A stretch of 64,000 nucleotides of DNA from contig NC_134829.1 of assembly GCF_004210375.1 (NCBI RefSeq), forward strand, positions 24,382,034 through 24,446,033, given 5' to 3'. Positions 1 through 11,274 of this stretch are shown here, piece by piece. The notes below the pieces were generated by a model. That model searched no databases, was not told the DNA's origin, and was given only the letters and a program-made list of their open reading frames with translations. The stretch comes from Tachypleus tridentatus (taxonomy: Eukaryota > Arthropoda > Merostomata > Xiphosura > Limulidae). The position numbers and the translations under genes are program-made. Position 1 is the stretch's first letter, and every line of letters starts with the position of its first letter.

Positions 1-650
1 CGATATTCCATAGTTCTGCTATGAGAAATACGTCTGTTACTTGAACCAGTGATTTCCGATGTTTCCCTTTCTGAGTCATGCATCTTGTTTGTTTTCATGT
101 TTCTTATATTCGTAGCTTCAGATCCGCGTCTGTCGAGTGTTCTGTGGTGTTCTTCAGTGTGTCTTTCAGAAATGCTTAGTTTGTTATTTCTTTGGTCTTC
201 TGAAGTTATAGTTTGAGAAACACGTCTCTTATTTGACCTAATGAATTCTAGCTTATTCATTTCAGACTCATCCATCGTTTTTCTTCTAATATTTTCTACA
301 GTCGTAGTTTCATGTTCTCGTCTTTCAAATGTTCTGTGATGTTCACCTGTTTGTGTCTCCACAACACGTTTTTTGTTTGTTCTCCGGCTGTTCAACCTTC
401 TACTTTGAGAAACACGTCTATCATTTGATCTAATGCTATTCAATGTCTGCCTGCCAGAGTCAGACGTTTTGGTTCTTCTAAGGTTCTTGAAAGTCTCAGT
501 TTGAAAGTCGTGGTTTTCGTTTGATGTGTCCTGATACAATGTTTGCGTCTGAAAATCATTCATTTCCGTTTCTTTCCACTGTCCACTATTAAAATTCCTC
601 CTGTCCATTATTTTCTGTCTCTCAGAAACAAGTCTTCAGATAATTTTCTT
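1..650 (-). repeat. Tandem array with 192-bp period inside the secreted-protein gene
   Basis: The block GAGAAA(C/T)ACGTCT recurs at 23, 215 and 407, and a diverged copy (CAGAAACAAGTCT) lies at 623, giving steps of 192, 192 and 216 bp. Because 192 is divisible by 3 the array keeps the reading frame and gives 64-residue protein units. Copies differ at many positions, so the array is not recent. Confidence 0.7.
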
Positions 651-1393
651 CGATTTTCTAAATTTCCACTTTCAGAATTATATTGCTGTTGCGTTCTTCG
701 GTTTTCTACGACTGTATTAACAGCACGTCGGTTTCCTAAAGCTCTAGTTTCTTGCACACTTCTTATGTAATTCGATTTGTTTTCCATATTTTTTCTATAT
801 AATTGATTGCTATTAGAAAATTCAGAATCATTAATAGCTGTGTGTTTAGAGTTACGTCTGCTAATTATTCTTTGACTTTCCAAAATTTTCCTTTCATTAT
901 TTTTCTCAGTATTCCTACGATTTTGAGAATTTCCTGTTTCACACGTGGAAGTTCCTACGTTTGGTAATAATTTACTTCTACAACCAAGTCTTCCAATCCT
1001 TCCATAGTAAATCAACATTCTCTTTTCTGAATATCTTTGCTCAGGCTTCTTATTGGATTCGTGGGATATTTGATTTCCCTCATTTTCATCAAGTTTTGGA
1101 ACTCTTACTTGTCTTCTTTGTCCTAAACTTGAAATATAACCATATTCTCGCAGTTGGTTTGGAATTCTTTTATCTCCTGCTGAGTTGGATCTGTCATCAA
1201 GTTGTTTTTTGTAGTAATTTGATCGACAATCAGGAATTTTATATCTGACCAACGTTTCGTCTTCTTTCTGAAATTTAGTTGGATAAGACTCTCGTAGAGC
1301 AGTTTGATCACATTTTACGTCACATCCGTTCAAATGCCAAATTATAATGCATGATAGAATTACAATCCCAATTGGGGGCTTTCGTCTCACCAT
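1..1393 (-). CDS. Secreted Arg/Asn-rich tandem-repeat protein (5' part, runs off the window)
   Basis: Family not recognised. The ATG at 1391-1393 opens 261 codons to a stop at 608-610. The N-terminus MVRRKPPIGIVILSCIIIW followed by HLNGCDV looks like a signal peptide, so secretion is inferred. The rest is rich in Arg, Asn, Ser, Glu and Gln with almost no hydrophobic segments. From about 607 to 1 a second frame stays open to the edge and encodes the same composition in tandem units with RRVSQ, HHRT and ENIRRKTMDESE-like blocks. DNA units start at 23, 215 and 407, exactly 192 bp (64 codons) apart. The break near 610-650 therefore looks like a 1-nt frameshift: a sequencing error, an early pseudogene, or less likely a splice. 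A tttcag/AAG acceptor-like site lies about 22 nt before the ATG, so a 5'UTR exon may exist upstream. The 3' end is outside the window. Confidence 0.6.
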
Positions 1394-1800
1394 ACTATGT
1401 CTTTAACTCTTCTGAAAAACAACGAATATAAATTATCTGCAATTAATTGGACTATTTTTGCAAAATGTTATTTTCTAATTAATTATGTTGTGAAATAAGT
1501 AGTTATTGTTAAGATTGGTCTTCTTGCTGGTTTTTTTATGTGACCGTTATTTATTTTTAAGGAGAATTTTATAAATTAGAGAATTATTGTTTGTTATTTC
1601 TGTCATGTGTATATCATTTAAATTTGATTTAAATATTCTCTGTCAAATAATTATCCCAAATCCATCAAGTTTATTAATTGATTGAAAGTGCGATGAATCC
1701 ACTTTGCCCTTCCTCTTAAGACGTGGTTATAGGAGAAAGGTTTTATTAATAAAAATATAATAAGTTTTGATATTTTTCTTATTAATCAGAAACCTAGTAC
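1394..1800. other. AT-rich spacer upstream of the secreted-protein gene
   Basis: No ORF or repeat recognised. On the minus strand the sequence just upstream of the ATG contains a TTTATATTC stretch that could be a TATA-like element, but a nearby splice-acceptor-like site makes the promoter position uncertain. Confidence 0.4.
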
Positions 1801-2047
1801 CTGGCATGACCAGATTATTATGACGCTCGACTCGTAATATCTTGGTCCCTGGTTGGAATTCCCATCACACCAAAACATGGTCAACCTTTCAACTGCGAGA
1901 GCGTTGTAAGTGACGGTCAATCCCATTTTTCGTCGGTTAAAGACTAGCCCAAAAGTTGGCGGTGTTTCAACATGACTAGCTGTCTTTTCTCTATTATTAC
2001 AATGCTAAATTAGGGACAGTTAGCATAACTAGCCCTTGTGTAACCTT
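1801..2047 (+). repeat. tRNA-derived SINE, type A (degenerate)
   Basis: It has the type A layout: a tRNA-like head (tggcatgaccag, gctcgactcgtaat), then the body blocks for 'caccaaacatg', 'tgacggtcaatccca', 'agcccaa.agttggcggt' and 'gctaaattaggga', ending near 'cccttgtgtaac'. It shares these blocks with the copies at 5948, 6764, 7741, 9051 and 57343. Confidence 0.85.
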
Positions 2048-2180
2048 CCAGTAGCACAGCGGTATATGTGCGGACTCACAGCGCTAGTAACCAGGTTTCG
2101 GTATCCGTGGTGGGCAGAACATAGATAGCTCATTGTTCAGCTTTGTGTTTAATATAAGAAACAAATAAACAAACAAAAAC
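2048..2180 (+). repeat. tRNA-derived SINE, type B
   Basis: The type B layout is a 'ccagtggcacagcggtat' head, 'gcggact.acaacgct', a B-box-like 'ggtttcgatacccgtgg', the body 'tgggcagagcacagatagcc', and a tail with 'gctttgtgtttaa' and AAACAAA runs. It directly abuts the type A SINE before it. Confidence 0.85.
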
Positions 2181-3877
2181 TCTACAATGAGTTTAGTGCC
2201 CTCTGCCCACATAGGTTTCGGAAGCTGTTTAAAATTACCAACCCTCAAAGTTACCATTCAGTCACATGAAGTGACCAAGTCATTAATGTACTTGGTATTT
2301 TAACAGTTTGTTTTACTTAAAAAGTTATACTTACTCGCGAACTGATACCGCAAAATCTTTTATGTACGTCAACTATTAGTGCTTCTCAGAAGTAACAGAG
2401 TGTACCTTAGAATAAATAGATAGTGGGTGGTAGGATGCTACTGACAGGTTGTCTTGTCTCTGGTCTGTATTTCAAAAGTGAAGAAGTCGTCAGACAGCTT
2501 TTTAATGTTTCTGTAAATTCGTACCAAGTTATTTTATTTGAAATGAAGATTAAAATAACTGAATATTGAAAGTTGGACTATGAAGCAGTAATGTGAATAT
2601 TAGTATTTAATTTGGCTTATTAATTAACCATAAAAAAGTAATAAAAAGCTCACGAAGTTAAGTTTACCATTATTGACAAACATAGCATATTATGTGTTTC
2701 GCGAAGCCAACTAGTTGCAAAGAATGTAAGAAAATCTTACAATGTTTACTGACTCAATATTGAAATAAAACTGGAATTTTTGATTCATGCAATCAATTGC
2801 TAGAGGTAGACAATTTCAAACGTTTCATTTCTCTTGTATTCTAAAACAATGAGGTATAAAATGCAGAGATTTTTCACCCCATAAGAATTATGCTAAAAAT
2901 TTTGCAAAGTGTGATAGCATTGAAATACTCTGTCCTTTTATTTTAAGTATAACCCAAAAACGTTTAATGGTTTAGAAACAACATGACATTGGGCCATAAG
3001 ACTCCAACAAAATAATTGCATTTAAGTTATCAAACTGAAACCAAAAGGATTCTGCAACACTTACCAAACTGTCAAACGGTTAACTGTTCTCAAAGTGACG
3101 GACGTTCTACACTGCGCCTTTTTCTTTTGAGATTTTTCTTTCGAAAGGAAGCTGGATATGCTACTGATGGTACTAGGTTCCGTCTCGAAAGATGTTCCCT
3201 TTTATTGAGATTTGTGTCGCTAGAGCGCGCCTTGGTAACGAATGTTGTGAGTCTGCGCGTTCCTTATCTTCTTCCACAGAAAACCTCTCAACAAGAAAAC
3301 CTACACTCTTCTCCTGCAAGACGTTACAGTTAATCCGCTTGTGGTTTGGTTGAGCACGATAACCTGGCCAGTAATCAATCGTTCTTGGTCTAATTTTAGC
3401 ACTGATTGTTTAATGAAAGTTTTCAGAAACTTGATTGATCTTTTTTAATACGGATTACCACTTCAGATGACCGCTCTACTTTTAACTTTATTGGATTTAG
3501 GTTGAATGAAGTATATTCTACTTCCACGGAAGAATTACACTTGTCAGAACAGATATTTCAGTATAAATATTTATTATTAATGTATCAAGACGGCTGATAA
3601 ACCGAAAACTCACAAAATCCTTACGAAATCTGGAAATTCGAGTTATCAATGTCTTGTTACAAAGAGACCAATAATTAATTACTTAGGAAGCACATAAAAA
3701 GTGTTTTATAGATTGTTTTGATTTTAACTTTTAGTACAGGCATTTTACACAAAGATCCGTGTTACCATACGTTTAAACATGAAAGATCACCAGGAAAGAG
3801 TTGTCTCTCGAAAAAACAACTCGAATTTTCTATGATTAAAATATACGTTCCCATCTTAGTTACTCCTATGAGAACAC
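2181..3877. other. Intergenic DNA with a faint type D repeat
   Basis: About 2330-2480 resembles 6355-6555 (shared block gtgggtggta..atgctactgac), here called type D. The stretch 3080-3330 has more CpG and GC than its surroundings and an open frame of 105 codons without recognisable similarity. Nothing else is supportable. Confidence 0.4.
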
Positions 3878-4005
3878 CTATTGGAATAGTGGGTCTGACC
3901 GTCACGTTATAACTACTAAAAGAGCGAGCATGTCTGATGGGACGATTATTCGAAACCTTGGCCCTCAGATTGGGAGTCGAGCGCATTAGCCATTTGGCCA
4001 TCACG
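3878..4005 (-). repeat. SINE type A fragment
   Basis: Reverse-strand tRNA-head half of the type A SINE: 'gaccgtcac.ttataac', 'gcgagcatgt', 'ccctcagat' and 'gagtcgagcgc.tta'. The 3' body is missing. Confidence 0.75.
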
Positions 4006-4130
4006 GACTTACAGAGGAATGTCTGCAAACTTATAACGCTAGAAACAGAGCTTCGATACCTGTGGTGGGTAGGGCACAGATAGTCCGATTTGTAACTTTG
4101 TGCTTAACTACAAAGAACCAAACAATCCTA
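4006..4130 (+). repeat. SINE type B
   Basis: Plus-strand type B SINE with 'gtctgc.aactta.aacgct', 'cgatacctgtggtgggtag', 'cacagatag' and an A-rich tail. It abuts the opposite-strand type A fragment. Confidence 0.75.
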
Positions 4131-4840
4131 CGAATTATTTGTATAAAATTAATTGGGCTAGCCTTCCAAATAGCTTTGACTTTAATTTAGCAAAATATCT
4201 ATTTGAATTAATAAATAAAGGTAAACACCTTAGCTTGAAAGACTCATTGAGAACCACGAATTGTATTCAGGAACGTTTATCCTGATATGTTGTTTAATAA
4301 TTTACCTTTACCTTTAAAGTGTGCTTTAGATTACCATATTGCACCATATATCTCCACGAAAGTATAATGGCACGGTCGTTTACGGACGTACCAATAAGAA
4401 TTTTTGTCTCTCTTAGCCGGACATAAAAATCATTCCGTCAAGACTATTCCATGTTTTAATTTCGTTCCAAGTATTCATAAGTCAACTTAAAATGGATCTT
4501 TTTATATACTAACTCTAGTAGCTATCGGCGTCTGTACCTTCAAATGTTGAAGCTGTTGTTGTATAAACAAAGAGAGTTGTTTGACTTTTACAACTGTGTC
4601 TGCGCCCGCCATCAACAAATAAAACTGTTATATTCTTTTACGTAAGAAACAGCTAAGACTAAGCGGATTGCCAGAACGTCAAATCATTGATTAATGAAAT
4701 CCGAGTATGACTGACAGTATAGAAGGCAACAGTGACGTCTCACAAAAGGACGTGTGGAGCACGTACTGTTGAGCAACAACTGAACACTTCAGAAAGTTGT
4801 AGAACGTCAGTTCATACTGCAGAAAAATAACTAATTTGTT
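4131..4840. other. Spacer between SINEs
   Basis: Ordinary AT-rich sequence; no coding region or repeat recognised. Confidence 0.4.
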
Positions 4841-4960
4841 GGTTTGTTTGATTAAGCACCAAGTCACACAATGGGCTATCTGTGCTCTGCCTATCACGGC
4901 TGTCGAAACCCGGTTTCTAGCGGTGTGAGTCCACAGACATACCTCTGTGCCACTGGGGAA
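4841..4960 (-). repeat. SINE type B
   Basis: Clear reverse-strand type B copy: 'aagcaccaagtcacacaat', 'gggctatctgtgctctgcc', 'cgaaacccggtttctagcg', 'cacagacatacc' and 'ccactgggga'. Confidence 0.88.
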
Positions 4961-5947
4961 CAAAATAATAATTATTATATCACTGTTGTTATGAAAGAGA
5001 GTTTATAAAGTTTTGTTAAATAATATTTAAATGTGAGTTTTAATATTAAAAACTTCATGTAACTGAAATTTCTGTAACAGTTTTAAGTGAAGTTTCTAGA
5101 TTTGGTAAATAGATATTCAAATATTCTGATATTTTTTACCAATTATATAGACACTACTGCTAAATTCAGTTTTAAATCCGAGGTAGGAACTACGTCAACT
5201 CAGCTTAGTATGCATTGGGTATTTTTGATTATAGAATATCATAGACTTTTTATAATTATGCTCGTCGTTAGCGTAAAGGTTTAATAAATATAGATATAAT
5301 AATAACGAGATAAATCGTAAAATTATATCATTTTGTCGTTTTATGGGATTTAATAATTAGTTCACTTACATAAAATTTGTAGAACATGCAAGACAACTGA
5401 AATTACTTTGACGACAAGAAACACTTTGCGTGTAACGTCTTGTGAACGTAAGTAAGGATTATCAAAGGGATTTTAGTAGAGAAGTGCAAACAGAAATCTC
5501 AGAGGTAAACAAAACAGTCCAAGTTAGGGCTAATGACTAGTCACGTATTTAAGAACATCACTATCTTATCTCCCGTTAACAGGAGTCTGCTCATCAGCTG
5601 TTACTATATTCTTGGTCTAGATATCTACACTACAGTTAAAACATATTTATAGTGCTGTGATAAATGCCAATTGTTTAATACGTCAAGAAGTTTTAGAATA
5701 GCAGAAGTGAGATTCAACTTTTTTTCCCTCATCTTCTGTTGCATATCAAACAGAAACTGTTAACGCAACATAATAATAATCGCAATAATATAAAATAGCT
5801 ATTTGGTTGTTTTACCGCATGAGAGACAAAGAAAACCGCTCCTTAACAAGGTATTGGTTTTTGAAAGGAGTTTCAATAAATTATTTCTGAAAGGATTGAG
5901 AGAAATCAGCGTTTAGTTTTGCTCGTTTTTCTTTAAATTTCGGAATC
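4961..5947. other. Spacer
   Basis: AT-rich, short ORFs only, no repeat recognised. Confidence 0.4.
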
Positions 5948-6220
5948 CGGCATGGCCAGGTGGGTTAATGTGTTCGACTCGTAATGTGAGGGTTGCGGGT
6001 TCGAATCCCTGCCAAACCAAACATGTTCGCCCTTTCAGCCGTGGGGTCATTATTATGTGACGTTTAATCCCACTATTTGTTGGTAAAAGGGTATCCCAAG
6101 AGATGGCGGTGGGTGGTGATGACAGCTGCCTTCCCTGTAGTCTTACACTGCTAAATTAGGGACGGCTAGCGCCGATAGCCCTCGTGTAGCTTTGCGCGAA
6201 ATTCAAAAAGCAAACAATCT
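5948..6220 (+). repeat. SINE type A, near full length
   Basis: The tRNA-like head is intact: A-box-like 'tggccaggtggg' and B-box 'gggttcgaatccc'. The full body and the end 'ctcgtgtagctttgcgcga' plus AAACAA tail follow. It is one of the best-preserved copies in the window. Confidence 0.9.
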
Positions 6221-6354
6221 TTAAATTTCTAATTTTGGTAAACTGTTGTCAATCTTACAATAAAAAAAACCAAAACACTTAAATCTTACGTTTTTTTATG
6301 ATTGTTAAAAATACTGTGATATTTGCTCTATGTATTTTTTATTCTAACGGGAGA

Positions 6355-6555
6355 GGATTGAACTTGCAGTAGAGCTCTGGATCTTTGGAGCTATCGATCC
6401 GAATCCATGCGATAATACTAAATATTCCCTGAACTTTATTATGCTGTGTAGATTTATAAGGGTAACAGTTAATTTCTTAGTATGAATTGCGGGTGGTAAG
6501 GTGCTGCTGACTGGCTGCTTTTATTTTGGTCAGTAGTTTAAAGTTAGGAAGAGCG
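6355..6555 (+). repeat. tRNA-like SINE, type D (degenerate)
   Basis: A B-box-like 'gatccgaatcc' is followed by a body with 'gggtggtaaggtgctgctga', 'ctggtcagtag' and 'aaagttagg'. It is paralogous to about 2330-2480. Its tRNA origin is inferred only from the B-box-like element. Confidence 0.45.
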
Positions 6556-6763
6556 AAAGAAAACCTTAGAATCTTTGTCATCAAAATACGATATATTTTT
6601 ATTTTAGAAATGGTACTTGTTTTATAATAAATGTTATTTTCATTTATGTTATCATTTATTTAAAGTTACACCTAGTGTTCTGCTTCAGATTGGACCATGA
6701 AATTTTAACGCACGTGTTATACCATTTTAACAACATTTATATGCAACACTTTATTTCCCATTA

Positions 6764-7040
6764 GGCCCGGCATGGCCAAGTGGTTAAGGCGCTCGAATTG
6801 TACTCTGAGGGTCGTAAATTCGAATCCCCGTTTCACCAAACATGCTCGCCCTTTCAGCCGTGAGGCGTTATTCTATGATGGTCAATCCCACTCTTCGTTG
6901 GTAAAAGAGTAGCCCAATAGTTGGCGGTAGATGGTGATAACTAGCTGCTTTCCCTCTGGTCTTAGGCTGCTAAATTAGGAACGGCTAGCGCAGATAGCCC
7001 TCGTGTAGCTTTGCATGAGATTCAAAAACAAACAAACATT
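6764..7040 (+). repeat. SINE type A, near full length
   Basis: It starts 'ggcccggcatggccaagtgg', keeps the 'ggcgctcga' head and 'aattcgaatcccc' B box, runs through the complete body, and ends in 'caaaaacaaacaaac'. Confidence 0.92.
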
Positions 7041-7511
7041 TCGGCTACTGAAAAAGCTTTCATCTAGGCCTAATTATGTAATTCAATTGGTAAGAACACG
7101 AGAATCATGTGAGATTCCATGTGATATTATATTATAGCCTTGATAACACAAAACCCAAAATTGATAAGTATTTTGTGGTAACTCTAGCTAGTTAACACAA
7201 TATTGTTAATAGTAAGATCAGTTTCTGCTTTTTTTATACAAAATTATGTTTTAATTTGGAATTTCACTAATTCTGTATGATTGGATCTCTAAAGCCTTTG
7301 CACTAGAAATAAAGAAATCTAAGCCGTTTTTCCGCCATATTGTTAATGTTTATAGAAATATATTCAGAAATGAATAAGTTGTGTTTCAAAAACATTGCAA
7401 GTAACCCATAGGCAAGTGTTTGCTCCACTGTAAGCAGAAAGTTGGAAAAAGAAACATTTGTTTTTATTTGGTCTTTGTTTATAGCTAAACTTCTTTGTTT
7501 TTGAATTTCGT
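7041..7511. other. Spacer
   Basis: AT-rich sequence; a minus-strand 84-codon open frame at 7303-7557 has no coding signature. Nothing supportable. Confidence 0.35.
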
Positions 7512-7651
7512 GCAGTTGTGGGGACGTTATAATGTGAGTGTCAATCCCACTATTCATTGGTAAAAGAGTAGCCCAAGAGTTGGTAGTGGGTGGTGATGAC
7601 TAGCTGAAAGGTGGACCATGTTTGGTGCGAAGGGGATTCGAACCCGTTATA
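7512..7651 (+). repeat. Partial SINE type A plus a reverse fragment
   Basis: 7512-7606 is the plus-strand body of a type A SINE ('ggacgttataatgtgag' to 'gtgatgactagct'). It is immediately followed by a reverse-strand type A piece ('catgtttggtgcg.aggggattcgaac'), so two copies meet head to head. Confidence 0.7.
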
Positions 7652-8027
7652 GTTAAGCAGAAAGCCAGAAAATAAGCTATCTGTGCTCTGCCCACCAGGG
7701 ATGTTGGAACTCGGTTTCAAACTATGTGTTTTGTTTTGTTTTAATTTCCCACAAAACTTCGTGAGAGCTATCTACGCTAGCCATCCATAATTTAGCAATG
7801 TAAGACGAGAGGGAAGGCAACTAGTCATCATTACCAACTTTTTCCAACGAATAACGGGATGGACTGTCACATTATAACGCCCCCCGGCTGAAATGGCGAG
7901 CATGTTTGGTGTAACGGGGATTCGAATCCGCAACCCAAAGATTACGAGTCGAGCGCCCTATCCACCAGACCATGCCGGGCCTCGAGGGATGCGTGTCCGC
8001 AGACATTCCACTGTGCCACGGTTGGGG
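7652..8027 (-). repeat. SINE type B split by an inserted SINE
   Basis: 7652-7733 gives the 3' half of a minus-strand type B SINE ('gctatctgtgctctgccc', 'cggtttcaaact'). Its tRNA-head half resumes at 7981-8027 ('gtccgcagacatt', 'ccactgtgccac') after the type A copy at 7741-7980. The order and orientation show insertion into a pre-existing type B copy. Confidence 0.75.
7741..7980 (-). repeat. SINE type A nested in a type B SINE
   Basis: Complete minus-strand type A copy from 'ccacaaaacttcgtgaga' to 'ccatgccgggcc', with both box A and box B regions. Short imperfect repeats (atgtgt / atgcgtgt) at its two edges could be the target duplication. Confidence 0.85.
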
Positions 8028-8617
8028 GTGGGCAAAGAGAAACATACTTTTGAATATTATGCGGTTTATCATGGTTTAAACAAAACCGAAAAATATTGAT
8101 ACGTAAACCAATTTTGTTGCGTAATACAACAAAGATGTTTTTACTTGAAAACCAAATTTGGCACTTAATAAGGAATAAGTGCTCATTCAATAGTTTACAG
8201 TCAAGAAATGAATAACTTCTGTTTAGTAACGATTGATATTCAGCTTGTTTATGGTGCTTGTTAACTGATTTCCACGTATAACATTCGGATTATAAATGTT
8301 TTCTATCTTAAAGCGTTTTACAGGTAACAGGCAATGTAATAGTTTTGAAATGAAAACTATTTTAAAAGCCTTATTTCTAATTAAAATATGTTATCTTCAA
8401 CTTTGTTCCAGTTTTCTCGTGCAAATATAGGAGAAAACCAGTGTATCAGTTTATTTCAAAAATTATCATTCTATTGATCTAACTGTACGTTTCGTAAAAT
8501 TGCTTAGAATGTTATTTCCGAAGTAATGTATAATTATCCAGAAAATGCTGTTTTAACTTATAGCATGGTTTTAGAAGAAACAAGCAACATACTTTCTATT
8601 TATAGTAACTCACCATA
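8028..8617. other. Spacer
   Basis: AT-rich sequence, no feature recognised. Confidence 0.35.
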
Positions 8618-8747
8618 GAGTGTGTGTGTGTGTGTTTTCTTATAGTAAAGCCGCATCGTGTTATTTGCTGAATCCATCGAGGGAAATCGAACCCCTGATT
8701 TTAGCGTTGTAAGTCCGTACATTTACCACTGTACGAAGGGGTGACTC
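8618..8747 (-). repeat. tRNA-derived SINE, type C, with GT-repeat tail
   Basis: Read on the minus strand it has 'gtggtaaatgtacggactta', 'caacgctaaaatcaggggtt' and 'cgatttccctcgatgga', then 'gcggctttactataagaaaa' and an (AC)n tail. It differs in body from types A and B. The (GT)n run at 8618-8635 on the plus strand is the SINE tail, not an isolated microsatellite. Confidence 0.65.
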
Positions 8748-9050
8748 TCACCACAGAGTATCTTAGATTAACTAAAATACATGACTAATGATAAAGCAAT
8801 ACGCCTAATTTATCATTCGATATAAAACAGCAGACCAACTGCTTTGTGAGTATATTACAGATTTATTTTATTTTCAAGAAACGCTTAATGCCTGACTTAA
8901 AAAATTCAGAAATATTATACACACATCACCTAACTGTATTTATTTGATTTGCTGACCCAACCTGTACTAATGAGTTTTTAATAGACGAAACTACAGTTCA
9001 CAACAGAGGGCGAGGCCAATCAAGGAATGTACTATGTCTCTACGTAACAA
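8748..9050. other. Spacer
   Basis: No feature recognised. Confidence 0.35.
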
Positions 9051-9300
9051 GCTCGGCGTAGTCAAGTGGTTAGGGCGCTCGAATCCCCGTCACACCAAAC
9101 ATGCTCGCTCTTTCAGTCGTGGGGGCGTAATAATGTGACGGCCAATCCCACTATGCGTTGGTAAAAGAGTAACCCACGAGTTGGCGTTGGACGATGATGA
9201 CTTGCTTCCTTCCCTCTGGTCTTCTACTGCAAAATTAGGGACGGCTAGCGCAGATAGCCCTCGTGTAGCTTTCTATGAAATTCAAAAATAAGCAAACAAA
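9051..9300 (+). repeat. SINE type A with internally deleted tRNA head
   Basis: The head 'ggttagggcgctcga' joins directly to 'atccccgtcacacc', so about 25 bases of anticodon arm and the start of box B are missing relative to the 5948 and 6764 copies. The deletion lies between two 'cga' repeats. The body and A-rich tail are complete. Confidence 0.88.
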
Positions 9301-11274
9301 TTCTACGTCACAGACTCTATTTTCAATTTTTCCTTTGATGAAAATGAAATAAATCCGTAATAGGAACGTACTTTCTATTCAGACTGCATGATGACAGCAA
9401 TTTGAGATTTTAACAACCACTCGTCCAATGATTCCACATGATGCTGAAAAACTTATATGCAATGAGCAAAGACTTCGTGTGGAATTAACATACACGGCCA
9501 GTGTCCTGATTCTATTTGACAATGTCCCGAATCCCCAACTGATATCTTGAAAAATCAAAATAAATATCACACTGAACCGCTGAAAATTCCCGCGCCTGTG
9601 GAGCCCGAACCCTAATTCCTTTGAGTGCCTAGCGAAGGCCCTAACAATAAATGGTATAGAAGACTTAAATATTAACTTCGCAATTATAATTCAGTTAAAG
9701 AAATAACAACTGGCTTTCAAATTATCACGAAAATCTTCATGATAGTGTCAACAGTAAAGGTTAATTTTCTGATACACTGCTCTTACCAGAAATGTGATAT
9801 CATAAGAATATATTCAGTCTTTTGATTTCTGTAGATGTGAAACTGTCGCCTCTGGCAGCTAGTTAAATTGTTACTTTTCAACTTGTCAGTTAATGTCAAT
9901 GCTAAAATATAGTAAGAAGGAACACCAAAACCATTATTGCAAATATATACTAAATTTCTGTTCTAATTTCAACTGTTACTTTTTTTTTATTTTGCTATCT
10001 GTGTTGACAAATCTTCGAACTACACGTAATGCGGATTTTCGAATTGCCACACTAAATTCCTTGGCTCGATTCCCGAAGATAGACAGAGTGATGATATCCC
10101 ATTGTGTAGTTAACGATAACTTGTTTTTCTTTTAGTTGCATTGCATTTGCGTGTGAATCCTTCCAGTAACGTAGTTAGGGTATCTAGAGCCCAAGGACAA
10201 AATATAATTTGAAGGTCCCTCCCAGAAAAATCCCAACTCCACCCGCCTTTTACACTCTTACTTTCCAACTTCTAACATTCCATGGCAACCTTACCTATCA
10301 TGATACTGCATCTCACCATATTGTCATCATTATCTGGTCTTTGAAAGGCAGTTGCTGTTGAATAGGTAATAGTGTTACAGAGTGTCAATATGCACTTACT
10401 CCCATGGAAGGGGACTTTGTGGTGAATGGGGTTATTTTGCGTGTGACTTTAGTTAGTTAAAGATATTCATTGGTTTATAAAGTTTTGTTTTGATTATTTG
10501 ATGCCTCGATTTTGTGTGACATATCACTGTTAATTACCTGAACATATATAAACCAGGATCTTCATAACACTTGAGTTCATTGACCATACACATAAGTGCT
10601 GAACTCCACTCAGTGGAGTATGTTAAATCAAAGATAAAAGGTATACTATCATAAATATTAGTTCACATTATAGTCGAGAGTCATTTATTCACCGCTAGAG
10701 TTAATTATCCACCATTTTGGGACCCAAAATATAAATTGAATTCTGTAACATTAGTGGCATTATGGCCATACCATTGTGCTACATCTGTAACCAGAAAAGG
10801 CTAAGAATGGTCTAACTGCGTCAGACCTCACTCATGAAACATCCAGTTAGTGATAGCACATTATCAACCACTGTCACAACACCTTGCAAGTGAATCACAT
10901 TTAAACGTTTTGTGAATTTCCTTAATCTGCATTACATAGTTGATAGTATGCTTCATGTTAGCTTAAGCAGTAGTTCTGTATAGAGTATACCACATTTATA
11001 TATATTGTGACTTTTACTTATCAGCATATTATTTTATGATAAACGGTGGCATAGTAAACTCCTTTAAAGCATTCAAAAACATTATTTTATTTCATTGTTA
11101 TTGTTGTTGTTTTTCTTATGGGGTAAATCAATTAACCACCAAAGGTCAGAATTTTGACTTCCAAGAACATAGGCTGGCAAATAAATATCTTTTGACTGTA
11201 TTTATTGAACTGGAAGAATCACTAAGCAAATATATTACAACATTTATATTTACTAGTAATTATGTTTGTACATA
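9301..11274. other. Spacer, with a possible hAT-like terminus near 10165
   Basis: Mostly featureless. 'cagtaacgtagttagggta' at 10166-10184 resembles the terminal inverted repeat of ZMYM/hAT-type transposons as I recall it. It could be the distal end of the element whose transposase remnant lies at 13780-16030, the Tc1 and mariner having landed between. No matching partner end was found. Confidence 0.3.

Noticed and set aside
961-1248. 95-codon plus-strand ORF
   Set aside because: Antisense shadow of the secreted-protein gene, which has a signal peptide and a repeat structure on the minus strand.
5948-6020. tRNA gene suggested by A-box and B-box sequences
   Set aside because: The tRNA-like head has no matching acceptor stem and is followed by the common SINE body, as in all other type A copies.
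8618-8635. Independent (GT)n microsatellite
   Set aside because: It is the tail of the type C SINE on the minus strand.
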